This document shows, in pieces, positions 41,732 to 51,623 of a stretch of DNA of 64,000 bases (the stretch's first letter is position 1; each line of letters starts with the position of its first letter). The translations under genes and the position numbers were made by a program. The notes beneath the pieces are model-generated. The model was not told the origin of the DNA. It searched no databases and saw only the letters and a program-made list of their open reading frames with translations. This DNA comes from an uncultured Alphaproteobacteria bacterium (lineage in GTDB: Bacteria; Pseudomonadota; Alphaproteobacteria; Thalassobaculales; Thalassobaculaceae): positions 25,723 to 89,722 of the forward strand of contig CALMRI010000009.1 in NCBI GenBank assembly GCA_937776645.1. Reading direction: 5' to 3'.

Positions 41732-41992
41732 CGCTTTAGCGGTTTGTGACGCGGACGCAAGCTGCGCTTCAAATCCCGCGGGTCCATTAGGGAAGACCAA
41801 TCCCAACCGAGCCCGTAACTGAGCTCAAAACACAAAAACCACCGTCAGGCGAAAGCCGGACAGTGTTTGTCCCTCTTTAGCCGAATTTATAAAGCGCCCG
41901 CAAGCTGATTATCAAATCGGCGCTGTCAGCAATTAAATAGAATAATCGTCGTTTTGTCAATCGATATGTTAGTCCAAATCTCAAAACGGCTC

Positions 41993-42676
41993 TTAAAGTT
42001 TGTCACCAGCCGCCACCGCGAGGCGCCAGAATTTCACATAACAGTCGACGTTTTCGAACCCGTCACCGGACATCCATTCGAGCTGTTGCGCCAGGGTTGC
42101 CGTGAGGTGCTTGGCGGACGCGAACAGGGCATGGGTGAGTTCGGCATCGGTCGCGCCTTGCTCCCGCGCCATCTCACGCCATTCCTCGACATAAAGTTCC
42201 TCCAAGGCGTCGGTGGCGCCCCGAGTCTGTACGATGGTGAGCATCCGACCGCCCCGGCGCAGCGCGGCATAGACGGCGGATAGCAAGGTCCGCCTGGACT
42301 TGCTCTCCATAAAATTCGCATCCAGCTCCAGGATGATGGCGTCATAGGGGCCATCCAGAGTGACCCGGACATACTCGCCAAGCTCATATTTGATCTGGCT
42401 GGCAAAACGCCTCAACCGGTCCTCGGCAGCATCGAGATGGGATTGCTCGGCATGCACTAAGTGGACTTGGGCGCCGTCGATTTTTTCCAGGATGCGCTCG
42501 ACCAACAGGCCGGTTCCGGTGCCAATGTCCAGGACCCGGTAGGGCTCATCATCGCGCGCCGCGGGCAATAGGCGCAGGATCGTCGCGTGTAGATCAAGCA
42601 GATGTGGCACCACACGCTGCATCCTGTGGGACATCTGGTTGAAATCGTAAGCTTGATCGCTGTCGGCAAAACTCAT
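41993..42676 (-). CDS. Class I SAM-dependent methyltransferase
   Basis: I start at 42676 (MSFADSDQAYDFNQMSHRMQ). The SAM motif I is YRVLDIGTGTGLLVERIL; acidic motif II lies in VHLVHAEQSHLDAAEDRL; YDAIILELDANF and GGRMLTIV follow. Length 227 fits small-molecule methyltransferases. The substrate is unknown. It stands alone on the minus strand and ends in an AT-rich gap (41,732-41,992) in which I see no gene. Confidence 0.85.
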   Translation of the reverse strand: MSFADSDQAYDFNQMSHRMQRVVPHLLDLHATILRLLPAARDDEPYRVLDIGTGTGLLVERILEKIDGAQVHLVHAEQSHLDAAEDRLRRFASQIKYELGEYVRVTLDGPYDAIILELDANFMESKSRRTLLSAVYAALRRGGRMLTIVQTRGATDALEELYVEEWREMAREQGATDAELTHALFASAKHLTATLAQQLEWMSGDGFENVDCYVKFWRLAVAAGDKL

Positions 42677-43007
42677 CGCATACCTCGTCGCCGACAGTCG
42701 AACACCGCGGCCGCAGCGATGCAAGAGCGTCGGTTCTTCCCCACCTATCATCCGGGCGCAGCAATTATATCCACGTCATTCGGGCGCTACCTCCAAATAC
42801 GGTCATCTCGCCACAGGGGAGTATCCCATTCCATCGGCCGAGGTTACAGCATAAACGGGTCGCATGATCGCCGCGCCATCGGTGGGACCATCAGCGGCGG
42901 CATGTGCCCGCTCTGCGGCGGGGTGACGGATGTGGGGAAGATCGGGTGAAGAGCGCCTGGCCGTGATGCCTGCCCCGCGCTGGCCATCCGGCCCGCGCCG
43001 GCGAAAC
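42677..43007. other. Intergenic stretch without a recognisable gene
   Basis: About 330 bases upstream of the methyltransferase and downstream of msrP. The partner gene msrQ, usually next to msrP, is not here. No frame has family landmarks. Confidence 0.4.
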
Positions 43008-44006
43008 CTAGGTAAACAGGCGCTCGCCGGTCATGCCTTTGTAAAGGTGGGCCACCTGCTCCGCATAGCCGTTATAGAGCTGGGTCGGGACCCGCCGTCC
43101 GCCGCTTAGAGTTCGTTCAGTCGCTTGGCTCCAGCGGGTATGCGCGACCTCGGGATTGACGTTTGCCCAAAAGCCGTATTCCGCCGGCTGAATTTCTTCC
43201 CAGAACGAGACCGGCCGCTTGTCGGTGAAGGTAAAGCGAACGATAGACTTAATTGATTTAAAACCATATTTCCATGGTACGGCTAGGCGCAACGGGGCGC
43301 CCATCTGGCGCGGCACCGGTTTGCCATAGACGCCGGTCACCATGAAGGCCAGCTCGTTGTTGGCTTCCTCCATTGTTAGGCCTTCAACATAGGGCCAGGG
43401 GTACCAATGCTGTTTCTGCCCGGGCGCGTTATCTGGGTCCATGAAAGATTGCATGGCGAGATATTTGGCCGAGGACAGAGGCTTGGCTAGTTCGACCAGC
43501 TTGGAAAGCTGAAACCCGCTCCACGGCACGACCATCGACCAGGCCTCGACACAGCGATGCCGATAGACTCGCTCCTCCAGGGGCATCTGACGGATCAGAT
43601 TATCGATACCGATGGTGATCGGTTTTTCGACCATGCCGTCCAGGGTGACCGTCCAGGGCCGGGTATCCAGCTCCTGGGCAGCGCGGGCAATGCTTTTGTG
43701 GGAGCCGAATTCATAAAAATTATTGTAAACGGTCGAGTCGGCCTCGTCGGTGATCGCCCGGCTGACCTTGTAGCGCAAATTCCGTTTGACCGGATACAGA
43801 TCGGTAGTTGGATCCGGCGGCGCACCGGCGATTTGGGCAGTGCTATTCGCCGTTGCCTCGTCCCAGCAACCGGTCAGCAAACCCCCGGCCAGCAACAGCG
43901 GTCCGCCCGCCAGGGCCTTAACCAAGGAACGCCGTTTGATAAAAGCTGATTCCGGTGTGGAATCACGTTCGGCGATTTCCCAGCCACGCTTCCGTTTGAA
44001 TAGCAT
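43008..44006 (-). CDS. msrP: Protein-methionine-sulfoxide reductase catalytic subunit MsrP
   Basis: The 332-residue protein has a Tat-type leader (IKRRSLVKALAGGPLLLAGG) and the molybdopterin-ligating Cys (C152) in VYRHRCVEAWSMVVPWSGF. YNNFYEFGSHK, LRLAVPWKYGFKSIKSI and the end FWANVNPEVAHTRWSQ are diagnostic of YedY/MsrP. It repairs oxidised methionine in periplasmic proteins, taking electrons from the quinone pool via the haem protein MsrQ. No msrQ neighbours it here. Confidence 0.94.
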   Translation of the reverse strand: MLFKRKRGWEIAERDSTPESAFIKRRSLVKALAGGPLLLAGGLLTGCWDEATANSTAQIAGAPPDPTTDLYPVKRNLRYKVSRAITDEADSTVYNNFYEFGSHKSIARAAQELDTRPWTVTLDGMVEKPITIGIDNLIRQMPLEERVYRHRCVEAWSMVVPWSGFQLSKLVELAKPLSSAKYLAMQSFMDPDNAPGQKQHWYPWPYVEGLTMEEANNELAFMVTGVYGKPVPRQMGAPLRLAVPWKYGFKSIKSIVRFTFTDKRPVSFWEEIQPAEYGFWANVNPEVAHTRWSQATERTLSGGRRVPTQLYNGYAEQVAHLYKGMTGERLFT

Positions 44007-44199
44007 TTTATCCGCCCTTAGCGCACTTCCAGATCCGGTATTGGGGTGTTTCGCGGCAAAACTTAAATCAACTGGCCGTGAGTGGCCCTCCCGGATTGCT
44101 CATGAACCGCCCCATTTTGCCAACTGCCTATTTAGTATAGCACGAGTTGGCGAGGTGTCGGGAAATCGGACAGACAGCGAGGCAAGGGGCGCGCCGGGG

Positions 44200-44883
44200 C
44201 TATTTCGACGTCTTGTCCTTTTTTCCCACCGGCCGCACATAACCATCGGGAAGGTGCTTGTTCAGATAATTGTCGACGACTGTCACCAACTCGTTCATCT
44301 GGCCGGTGAAGAAATGGTTGGCTCCGGGGATCAGTGTGTAGTCGATGACGATACCCTTTTGGGCTGAGAGTTTTTCAACCAGCTTCTTGACCGATTCCGG
44401 CGGCACCAATTGGTCGGCGTCGCCCTGAACCATCAGGCCCGAGGCCGGGCAGGGGGCTAGGAAGGTGAAGTCGAGGGTATTGGCCGGCGGTGCGACCGAT
44501 AGAAAGCCGCTGATCTCGGGCCGGCGCATCAGCAGTTGCATGCCGATCCAGGCGCCAAAGGAAAATCCGCCAATCCAGCAGAACGGCGCGTTCGGATTAG
44601 TGGATTGCAGCCAGTCGAGCGCCGAGGCCGCATCGCTCAATTCGCCTTCGCCCTTGTCGTGGACGCCCTGGGAACGGCCGACGCCGCGAAAATTGAAACG
44701 TAGGGTCGAAAAACCGCGGGCGACGAAACTTTGATACAGAGAATACACCACCTTGTTGTTCATCGTCCCGCCTTGCTCTGGGTGCGGGTGCAGCATTAGT
44801 GCCAGCGGCGCGGTCGGCGACCTGCCGTGCATGTAGCGACCCTCGAGGCGCCCCTCGGGGCCGTTGATGATTACTTCGGGCAT
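44200..44883 (-). CDS. Alpha/beta hydrolase (COG2945-like)
   Basis: The 227-residue protein contains LMLHPHPEQGGTMNNKVV, the nucleophile elbow GGFSFGAW (S108), an acid in VQGDADQLVPPE and the catalytic His in IPGANHFFTGQ. All three parts of the Ser-Asp-His triad are in order. The group includes small cytosolic esterases of unknown substrate. A Lys-rich tail (GKKDKTSK) ends it. It is divergent from the desulfurase gene. Confidence 0.85.
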   Translation of the reverse strand: MPEVIINGPEGRLEGRYMHGRSPTAPLALMLHPHPEQGGTMNNKVVYSLYQSFVARGFSTLRFNFRGVGRSQGVHDKGEGELSDAASALDWLQSTNPNAPFCWIGGFSFGAWIGMQLLMRRPEISGFLSVAPPANTLDFTFLAPCPASGLMVQGDADQLVPPESVKKLVEKLSAQKGIVIDYTLIPGANHFFTGQMNELVTVVDNYLNKHLPDGYVRPVGKKDKTSK

Positions 44884-45131
44884 ATAGCATCCTTCCTAGA
44901 CGGGCGTGCCAGCGGGCAGTATCAGGCGACAGTATCGGACGACGGAGGTCGGGTGGATTGTCCCGGTCAGCGTCCGTCGGTAAACTCTAGCCTCAACTGG
45001 AGCGTCTATATCCCTTTGTTGCTCGTGCATTTCAAGCTTTGGCGTACAAAAGGTGGAAAATTGAACGTTTGGGCGTGAATAGATCCACCGGTTGGCTAGA
45101 TTTGGGTGAGATCGGACAGGAACAATCTGCG

Positions 45132-46277
45132 ATGCATGAGAACGACGGCAACCGACCAGAGGCTTCTTCGGACGATCCAGCGGTTTACGCGGATTACAAC
45201 GCAACCGCTCCGCTGCGTCCCGAGGCCCGGGCAGCAATGCTTGAGGCATTTGGCCAGCCGGGTAACCCTTCCTCGGTGCATCGCCGTGGCCGGACGGCTC
45301 GGGCGCGGCTGGAGCGTGCCCGCCGGCAGGTCGCCGCCTTTATCGGCGCCGAGGCGGAGCAGGTAATCTTCACCAGCGGGGGCACCGAGGCTGATCTCCT
45401 GGCGCTTTGTGGCACGGACCGCAAGCGGGTTCTGGTTTCGGCAATAGAGCATGATGCTGTGCTAGCGGCGGTTGATGATGCGGAACGGATCCCTGTGCAA
45501 GCCGATGGTCTGGTCGATCTGACGGCTTTGGCGTCGCTGCTCGAAGCCTCGAATGAGCCCGCCTTGGTGTCGGTCATGTGGGCGAATAACGAAACTGGCG
45601 TAGTGCAGCCGATCGCCGAGGTGGTTCATCTGGCCAAGCAACATGGAGCACTGGTGCATAGCGACGCGGTACAGGCGGCCGGCAAGGTGGCGTTAAATTT
45701 CGCGGGAAGCGGCCTCGATATGATGACGATATCGGCGCATAAAATCGGCGGCCCGCCGGGTGTTGGCGCTTTACTGTTGCGCGGCGGTCTGTCGCTCCGG
45801 CCCATGATCACCGGCGGAGGTCAGGAGCGGGGCCGGCGATCGGGTACCGAGAACCTGCCGGGGATCGTCGGCTTTGGCGCGGCGGTCGAGGCAGCGTCTG
45901 CTGGACCTGAGATGGAGCCGGCGAGCCGGTTACGCGACCTTTTTGAGACCCGGGTGCTGGCCGCGGCGCCGGGCGCGCGGATCCTTGGTCGGTCCGGTCC
46001 CAGGTTGGCCAATACCAGCTGTGTCGTTATGCCTGGCGTGCCGGCGGAAACCCAGGTGATGGCTCTGGACCTGGAGGGGATCGCGGTCAGTGCCGGATCG
46101 GCCTGCTCGTCGGGCAAAGTGAAACGCAGTCATGTGATCGAGGCGATGGAGCCGGGCGGACCGGCCTCAGCCACCGCGATCCGCATCAGCCTCGGCTGGC
46201 TCAATGTCGAGGCCGATGTGGACCGGCTTGTCGAGGCCTGGCTCAGGTTGTACAAGCGCGCCAGCGGCCAGGGCTGA
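45132..46277 (+). CDS. Cysteine desulfurase (NifS/IscS family)
   Basis: The start at 45132 (MHENDGNRPEASS) precedes VYADYNATAPLRPEARAAML. PLP Lys K204 lies in ISAHKIGGPPGVGALL, and the persulfide Cys C325 in SAGSACSSGKVKRSHV. Length 381 fits. The enzyme strips sulfur from cysteine for Fe-S clusters or thiolated tRNA. The short run after Cys and the location (ferredoxin, TenA and mnmA follow on the same strand) make a dedicated donor to MnmA or cluster assembly plausible, but no iscU or iscA is adjacent. Confidence 0.9.
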   Translation: MHENDGNRPEASSDDPAVYADYNATAPLRPEARAAMLEAFGQPGNPSSVHRRGRTARARLERARRQVAAFIGAEAEQVIFTSGGTEADLLALCGTDRKRVLVSAIEHDAVLAAVDDAERIPVQADGLVDLTALASLLEASNEPALVSVMWANNETGVVQPIAEVVHLAKQHGALVHSDAVQAAGKVALNFAGSGLDMMTISAHKIGGPPGVGALLLRGGLSLRPMITGGGQERGRRSGTENLPGIVGFGAAVEAASAGPEMEPASRLRDLFETRVLAAAPGARILGRSGPRLANTSCVVMPGVPAETQVMALDLEGIAVSAGSACSSGKVKRSHVIEAMEPGGPASATAIRISLGWLNVEADVDRLVEAWLRLYKRASGQG

Positions 46278-46318
46278 TTTTAGATCGTGGCTCGGTTTGA
46301 ACATCCAGGAGAGGGCGC

Positions 46319-46642
46319 ATGCCCCGGATAACCTTTATCGCCCGCGATGCCACGGCCCTGGAGGTCGATGCGCCGGACGGTTGGACCCTGCTACAGATCG
46401 CGCGTGCCGATGCCATCGATATCGAAGGTGCGTGCGAGGGCAACATGGCTTGCGCAACCTGTCATCTGGTGGTCGAAGGGCCATGGTATGATCGCCTGCC
46501 GGCGCCCTCCGATGACGAGGAGGGCATGCTGGATCTGGCCTATGGACTGACCGCGACCTCACGGCTTGGCTGCCAGATTACCCTCACCGCTGATCTTGAC
46601 GGTCTGGTGGTGCGGTTGCCAGAAAACGGGGAGAATTTTTAG
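46319..46642 (+). CDS. fdx: [2Fe-2S] ferredoxin, Isc/adrenodoxin type
   Basis: The 107-residue protein has C-x5-C-x2-C in ACEGNMACATCHLVVEG and a fourth Cys in SRLGCQITL. It starts PRITFIARDATALEVDAPDGWTLLQIA. It lies 41 nt after the cysteine desulfurase and 4 nt before tenA, so the genes form an operon. Isc-type ferredoxins supply electrons for cluster assembly, which fits the upstream desulfurase. Confidence 0.92.
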   Translation: MPRITFIARDATALEVDAPDGWTLLQIARADAIDIEGACEGNMACATCHLVVEGPWYDRLPAPSDDEEGMLDLAYGLTATSRLGCQITLTADLDGLVVRLPENGENF

Positions 46643-46646
46643 CGCC

Positions 46647-47354
46647 ATGACGGCAAGAAAAGACTCGGACACCCTTGTCTTACCAAACAGCCTGATGGGA
46701 CGGCTGTGCGCCGCTTGCAGCGATGAGTGGTCGGATTATACCGGCCATGCCTTCGTGCGCGGACTTGGCGACGGGACACTGCCGGAGCCGGCGTTTCGGC
46801 ATTATCTGGCCCAGGATTATCTGTTTTTAATCCATTTTGCCCGTGCCTATGGTCTGGCCGTCTACAAGTCCAACACCCTGGCGGATATGCGCGCCGCCGC
46901 TGCCGCGATTACCGGCATCCTTGAGGTGGAGATGGCGCTGCATGTCAAATATTGCGCTGGCTGGGGGTTGAGCGAGGCAGCAATGGCGGCGGTCCCGGAA
47001 GACCCGGCCTGCATGGCCTATACCCGCTTCGTGCTGGAGCGCGGTATGGCCGGTGATATCCTTGATCTGCACACCGCGTTGTCGCCCTGCGTGGTCGGCT
47101 ATGGGGTGATCGGCAAGGCGCTGGCTGACGATCCGGCGACCCGGCGCCAGGGCAACCCGTATCTGTCCTGGATCGAGATGTATAGCGGCAGTGATTACCG
47201 CGAACTTGTCGGCGCCGCGGTGGCCCAGCTTGATCGGCTGGCGGTGAGCCGTGGTGGTGAGGCTCGCTTTGTTGATCTGGTGCAGGCTTTTCGGGCGGCG
47301 ACGGTGCTAGAATCAGGTTTCTGGCAGATGGGTCTCAATGCCGCCGGGCGCTGA
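46647..47354 (+). CDS. tenA: TenA-family aminopyrimidine aminohydrolase/thiaminase II
   Basis: The 235-residue protein has the TenA sequence FVRGLGDGTLPEPAFRHYLAQDYLFLIHFARAYG and the active-site Cys (C148) in ALSPCVVGYGVIG. It ends with a family-like YSGSDYRELVGAAVAQLD. TenA salvages the pyrimidine part of degraded thiamine. It starts 4 nt after fdx, so it is cotranslated in the operon. No TPP riboswitch is visible upstream, as the operon begins with the desulfurase. Confidence 0.88.
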   Translation: MTARKDSDTLVLPNSLMGRLCAACSDEWSDYTGHAFVRGLGDGTLPEPAFRHYLAQDYLFLIHFARAYGLAVYKSNTLADMRAAAAAITGILEVEMALHVKYCAGWGLSEAAMAAVPEDPACMAYTRFVLERGMAGDILDLHTALSPCVVGYGVIGKALADDPATRRQGNPYLSWIEMYSGSDYRELVGAAVAQLDRLAVSRGGEARFVDLVQAFRAATVLESGFWQMGLNAAGR

Positions 47355-47429
47355 GCTGCTTGGTCTGTTTTGGTCAACCCAACCGGGCCGCGGCTTGCCT
47401 GGCGCCGCCCGCCTGCCTATGTTCCGGTG

Positions 47430-48729
47430 ATGAACCAGATATACCGCCCGCCCGCCCGCGCCCTTGACCTGGGCCTATCGACGCCGCTGGCCAAGACCCG
47501 GGTCGTCGTCGCCATGTCCGGCGGCGTTGATTCCTCGGTCGCCGCCGCGCTGATCGCTGAGGCGGGCTATGACGTGGTTGGCATTACCCTACAGCTTTAC
47601 GACCACGGCGAGGCGGTGCGGCGCAAGGGCGCCTGTTGCGCTGGCGTCGATATTCACGACGCCCGCGGTGTCGCTGATCGGATCGGTATCCCGCACTACG
47701 TGCTGGATTACGAAAGCCGGTTCCGCGAGGCAGTGATGGATGATTTCGCCGACAGCTATCTGCGGGGCGAGACGCCGATCCCCTGCGTGCGCTGTAACCA
47801 GACCGTCAAGTTCCGCGATCTGTTGAGCACCGCCCGCGACCTGGGCGCCCAGGCCTTGTGCACCGGTCACTACGTGCGCCGGGTCGTCGGCGCCGGCGGG
47901 GTGGAGCTGCACCGGGGCAGGGACCCGGCCAAGGACCAGAGCTATTTCCTGTTCGCGACCACGCCGACACAGCTCGACTTCCTGCGCTTTCCGCTCGGCG
48001 GCATGAGCAAGCAGGAGACCCGGGCGCATGCCCATCGTCTGGGCCTAGGACGTCGCCGACAAGCCGGACAGCCAGGACATCTGCTTCGTGCCCAATGGCC
48101 GCTATGCCGACGTGGTCCGGCGGCTGCGCCCCGGCGCCGTTGATCCCGGTGAGATCGTCCATGTCGACGGCACGGTGCTGGGCCGGCACCAGGGAGTGAT
48201 CGATTTCACCATCGGGCAGCGCAAGGGTTTGGGCATTGGTGGTCGGGGAATCGGAGGCCAGGGCTTCGATAGCGAGGATGAGGATGTAGAGGAGGGGGTG
48301 GGAGTCGGGGACACGGCGCCGCTTTACGTGGTCGCCGTGGAGCCAGAAAGCCGCCGGGTCGTGGTCGGCCCGCGCCGAGCTTTAGCCCGCGATACGGTCG
48401 AGCTCGGCGAGCTGAACTGGCTCGGTGATGGCCCGATCCCGGCGGTAGGCTTGCCGGTCCTTGTAAAATTGCGCTCGACCCAGGAACCGCTACCGGGGCT
48501 TTTACAGTCCTCGGCCGCCACGGGTAACGCCGCGCGGCTGTCACTGGAGACGCCGCAACAGGGCATCGCCCAGGGCCAGGCGGCGGTGTTCTACGCCGCC
48601 AGCGATCCAGCACGGGTCTTGGGTGGCGGCTGGATCACCGCGACAGCCGACAGCACTGGCTCGATTAATTACGCCGCCCGAAACAATGAAGGCGTGATGC
48701 CGGTTGCCCCAGGTCACACGGTCGGTTGA
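47430..48729 (+). CDS. mnmA: tRNA-specific 2-thiouridylase MnmA, one frameshift and an acidic insertion
   Basis: I start at 47430 ([12 protein letters not shown]). The PP-loop is [17 protein letters not shown] (S30), a catalytic Cys lies in [11 protein letters not shown] (C122), and the second, [10 protein letters not shown], follows the shift. The shift is an extra G in CTAGGAC near 48048. The rest continues to 48729. Corrected length is 432 residues. After [10 protein letters not shown] an additional stretch of about 25 residues rich in Gly, Asp and Glu ([12 protein letters not shown]) separates it from [10 protein letters not shown]. MnmA makes s2U34 in Glu, Gln and Lys tRNAs using sulfur from a desulfurase, such as the one upstream. 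Confidence 0.93.
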
Positions 48730-48772
48730 CAGCCCGCACGGGCTTGCCTATATCCCGGCTCGCGACATGTGT

Positions 48773-48849
48773 GGCGGAGTAGCTCAGTTGGTTAGAGCAG
48801 CGGAATCATAATCCGCTTGTCGGGGGTTCAAGTCCCTCCTCCGCTACCA
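48773..48849 (+). tRNA. tRNA-Met(CAT), integration target
   Basis: The 77-nt gene folds as a cloverleaf with encoded CCA. Anticodon CAT sits in the loop ATCATAA on a GCGGA/TCCGC stem; the T-arm has GTTCAAGTC. Position 1-72 is a G-T pair. The sequence matches elongator Met tRNA of alphaproteobacteria; a tRNA-Ile2 with CAT cannot be excluded without the modification gene context. Its 3' half (48802-48851) is repeated at 51978 and 54145, so it is the attachment site of integrative elements. Confidence 0.95.
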
Positions 48850-48880
48850 ATCTTTTCAATGACTTAGCAGGGGTCGGGGA

Positions 48881-48917
48881 AAAGGTTAGACTAATCAATC
48901 AGAAAGGTTAGACTAAT
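48881..48917 (+). repeat. Two 15-bp direct repeats beside att copy 1 (candidate integrase arm sites)
   Basis: AAAGGTTAGACTAAT occurs at 48881-48895 and 48903-48917, start-to-start 22 bp. The same pair with substitutions occurs at equal distance (32 nt to AGG) after att copy 2 (52059, 52081), and one copy after att copy 3 (54226). Related AGGTTAGACC sites precede copies 2 and 3. This is the layout expected for tyrosine-integrase arm sites. Confidence 0.55.
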
Positions 48918-48927
48918 TTGCTCCGGT

Positions 48928-49602
48928 TTAATCCGTATCGATCAGACGAATTGCTGCCGTCGCACGACGCTTTTGACTCGCCGTTCTCGTATAACGTCGG
49001 ATTTGTGACATGCTTTTATGGCCGGTGATCGCGGCAATAGTTTTGTCGTCTGCCCCGGCGTCAGCCAGCTTAGTCGCTACCGTGTGACGCAGGCCGTGGA
49101 AGGTTAGACTGGCGCCGATCTTCCCAGCCTTCAGCATCTCCTCCCGGTACCTGTGAAACATCGTCTGGAAGCCAGTTTCGGCGTAGGGCTTGCCACGGGT
49201 GTTTATCACCACGAACGTCACTGTCTTCGGCGTCGCATCCAGGATTTTTGTCAGCCTGGAATGCTCGGGGATGAACAATTCTTCGTCTGTCTTGTTCTGG
49301 CGGATATAACCCAACCAGCGCATGCCCCAGGTAAATTTTAGAACATCACCTTCGCGCATGCCGGTATACGCGCCAATCGCAATCGCTGCCCGCATGACTG
49401 GATCAGCCGCGGTTAGCATCGCGTTGAGCTCTCCGTCTGTCCACGGCCGGTCGGCCTTTTTTGCGCCTGGGGCAGCCTTGAGCTTCGGCACTCCGGTCGC
49501 CGGGTTGGAGGGCGCTATGTCCAGGTTCTTCGCGACGGAAAATACGCGGCCGATGACGGCTAGGCAGTAGTTGGAGAATCGCCAATTTCGCTTCGGTGCC
49601 AC
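48928..49602 (-). pseudogene. Tyrosine integrase, C-terminal catalytic part (element 1)
   Basis: The open frame of 225 residues carries the catalytic domain: Arg in AYTGMREGDVLKF, H-x-x-R in LTFHGLRHTVATKLADAGA, the second His in ITGHKSMSQIRRYTR and the nucleophile Tyr in RRYTRTA. The frame begins with GTG, and upstream residues that could encode the N-terminal core-binding and arm domains are out of frame or missing, so it is truncated. It sits beside the tRNA and points away, the usual orientation for a tRNA-targeting integrase. It is the longest of three copies. Confidence 0.85.
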
Positions 49603-49739
49603 TTCGTTACTAAGTATGATGGGCTGGGCAACATGATATCCTCTATCGCGGTGTCGTCCATCGGCCTCAAAACTCCAAGGTATTTTTTTGTGGGCGCTTT
49701 GTAGCTGTTCATTTCAGTTTTATGAGAATGGAACTATAA

Positions 49740-51472
49740 ATGCACGTATTGGGCGTTAAGACTTGGGGGCATGACACAGGTGCAGCGATCTTAAGTGAGA
49801 TCGACGGTGAAATAACGTGCACCGCGATCGCCGAAGCGCGGCTTAATCGAGAAAAGGCATCCGGCCGCTTTCCGGTCTTGTCAATCCACTATTGCCTTTT
49901 CGCCGCCGGCCTCGCCTCGATGGATGACTGCGACCTCGTCGTAGTCGACCGTTTGCATGAAAACGTGACACCTGGTACCCGCGCGATGAACCAGATTACT
50001 TTTACTGACGATGTAAGCATAGAATTGGCACTACGCGTACGTTGGCCAGTCGGGAAGACGCATTTCGTTAACCACATCGACGCTCATGCCGCCTCGGCGT
50101 ATTTCGCTAGCCCTTTTGACGATGCCGCCATTTTGGTGGTCGAAGGGGGGACTGGCATTTATCGCGGCGCTGGGTCGCGGTTTACTCCGATCGACAGGGT
50201 CGGATACCACTCTATTTCATATCGCGACGGCGAGAAACTCGGCGAGCGGCAGAGGCCTTATAACATTTCCAAAATCTACACTATGACAACCAAGGCGCTT
50301 GGCTTCGGTTGGAACGGTGCCGGCAAAACGATGGGGCTCGCAGCCTATGGGCATACCGTTCCGAAGATCGACCGGCTGAATTTGAATCGCGAGCATTGCT
50401 TGGATCTATTCCATGACCAGCGCGATTTCTTAGAAGCCAAGGGCCCCGAACTACGCAAATTCATTGAGGAAGACCCCAATCACCTGAGTGAGCGGCGAAT
50501 TAACGCGGCACGCGAAACTCAAGAGGTTTTTGTCGAGACGATGCTCGTCTTTGCTGAGCGTGCGAAGCAAGTGACTGGATCTCGGAACTTGGCACTGGCT
50601 GGGGGGCGGCGCTGTCATGCGTAGCCAACCGCGCGATAATAGAATCCGGGTTGTTCGAGCAGGTTTTTATCCAACCGGGCGCCTCAGACGAAGGGGTGGC
50701 ATTGGGATGTGCCTTGTTAGGCTGGCACCATATTGCTGGCAAAAGCGCTCGCTGGAGAATGAAAGATGCTTACCTTGGCCGTCCGTATTCTGCCCGAGAG
50801 ATTGAGGAAGCAATAGCTTCTTCCGGATGTACGTCAACAGATGTCACTCCAGCTGAGGTTGCGAAAAGAATCGCTAACGGTGAGGTGATCGGTCGTTTCG
50901 CAGGAGGATCGGAGTATGGCCCCCGCGCACTCGGTAACCGCAGCATTTTAGCTGATCCTCGTGATCCGAGAATGCGTGACCGGATAAATGGAACAATAAA
51001 GAACCGTGAGATGTTCCGTCCCTTTGCGCCGTCGTGTCTATCGGACAGGGTCGATCGCTATTTTTCTTCAGTAACCCAGACGCCGTTCATGTTAGTAGCG
51101 GCCGACGTGAAGAGTGAATTTCGTGATGTCCTTCCTTCAATCACTCACGTAGACGGCAGCTGCCGACCTCAAGGCGTGACGGAGAGCGCTAATCCCGGGT
51201 ACCACGCGATACTCGAAGCGCTGGCTGAGGAAACTGGACATGGGGTCGTTCTAAACACGTCTTTCAATTACAATGATGAACCGATTTGCGAGACGCCACA
51301 TGACGCGTTGATCAGTTTCCTCACGACCAAACTGGATGGGTTGTTGATGGAGAACCGCCTAATCTTTCCACCTAAGGACGGGGGCGCGATTCTTGCCCGG
51401 CTGACTGCCCAACGCACGACTCGCCTTGATTTGTTGCATAAAGTAGGTGCGCGCCAGTTGGTTGGTCGTTGA
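49740..51472 (+). CDS. NodU/CmcH-family carbamoyltransferase, one homopolymer frameshift
   Basis: The gene starts MHVLGVKTWGHDTGAAILSEIDGE, a family pattern. HFVNHIDAHAASAYFASPFDDAAILVVEGGTG, KTMGLAAYG and, after the shift, YGPRALGNRSILADPR and VVLNTSFNYNDEPI follow. The shift is at 50601-50606, where six G should be seven (LAGGAALSCVANR). Corrected length is 577 residues. These enzymes carbamoylate sugars or natural products with carbamoyl phosphate. It is the cargo of integrative element 1. Composition is more AT-rich than the housekeeping genes, in line with transfer. Confidence 0.88.
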
Positions 51473-51623
51473 CCGACATTATTTGTTTGTTTTTGCGAAA
51501 TATTGGCTGGTGACAGTCGCCCTACAGTCACAAGGTGATTGATGTCACAAACCAGCTTTGCCCATTCATCGCCAAACGTCTGACAAGCTTCGATGATCTA
51601 TTTTTTTTAATTATGTGCGAGGC

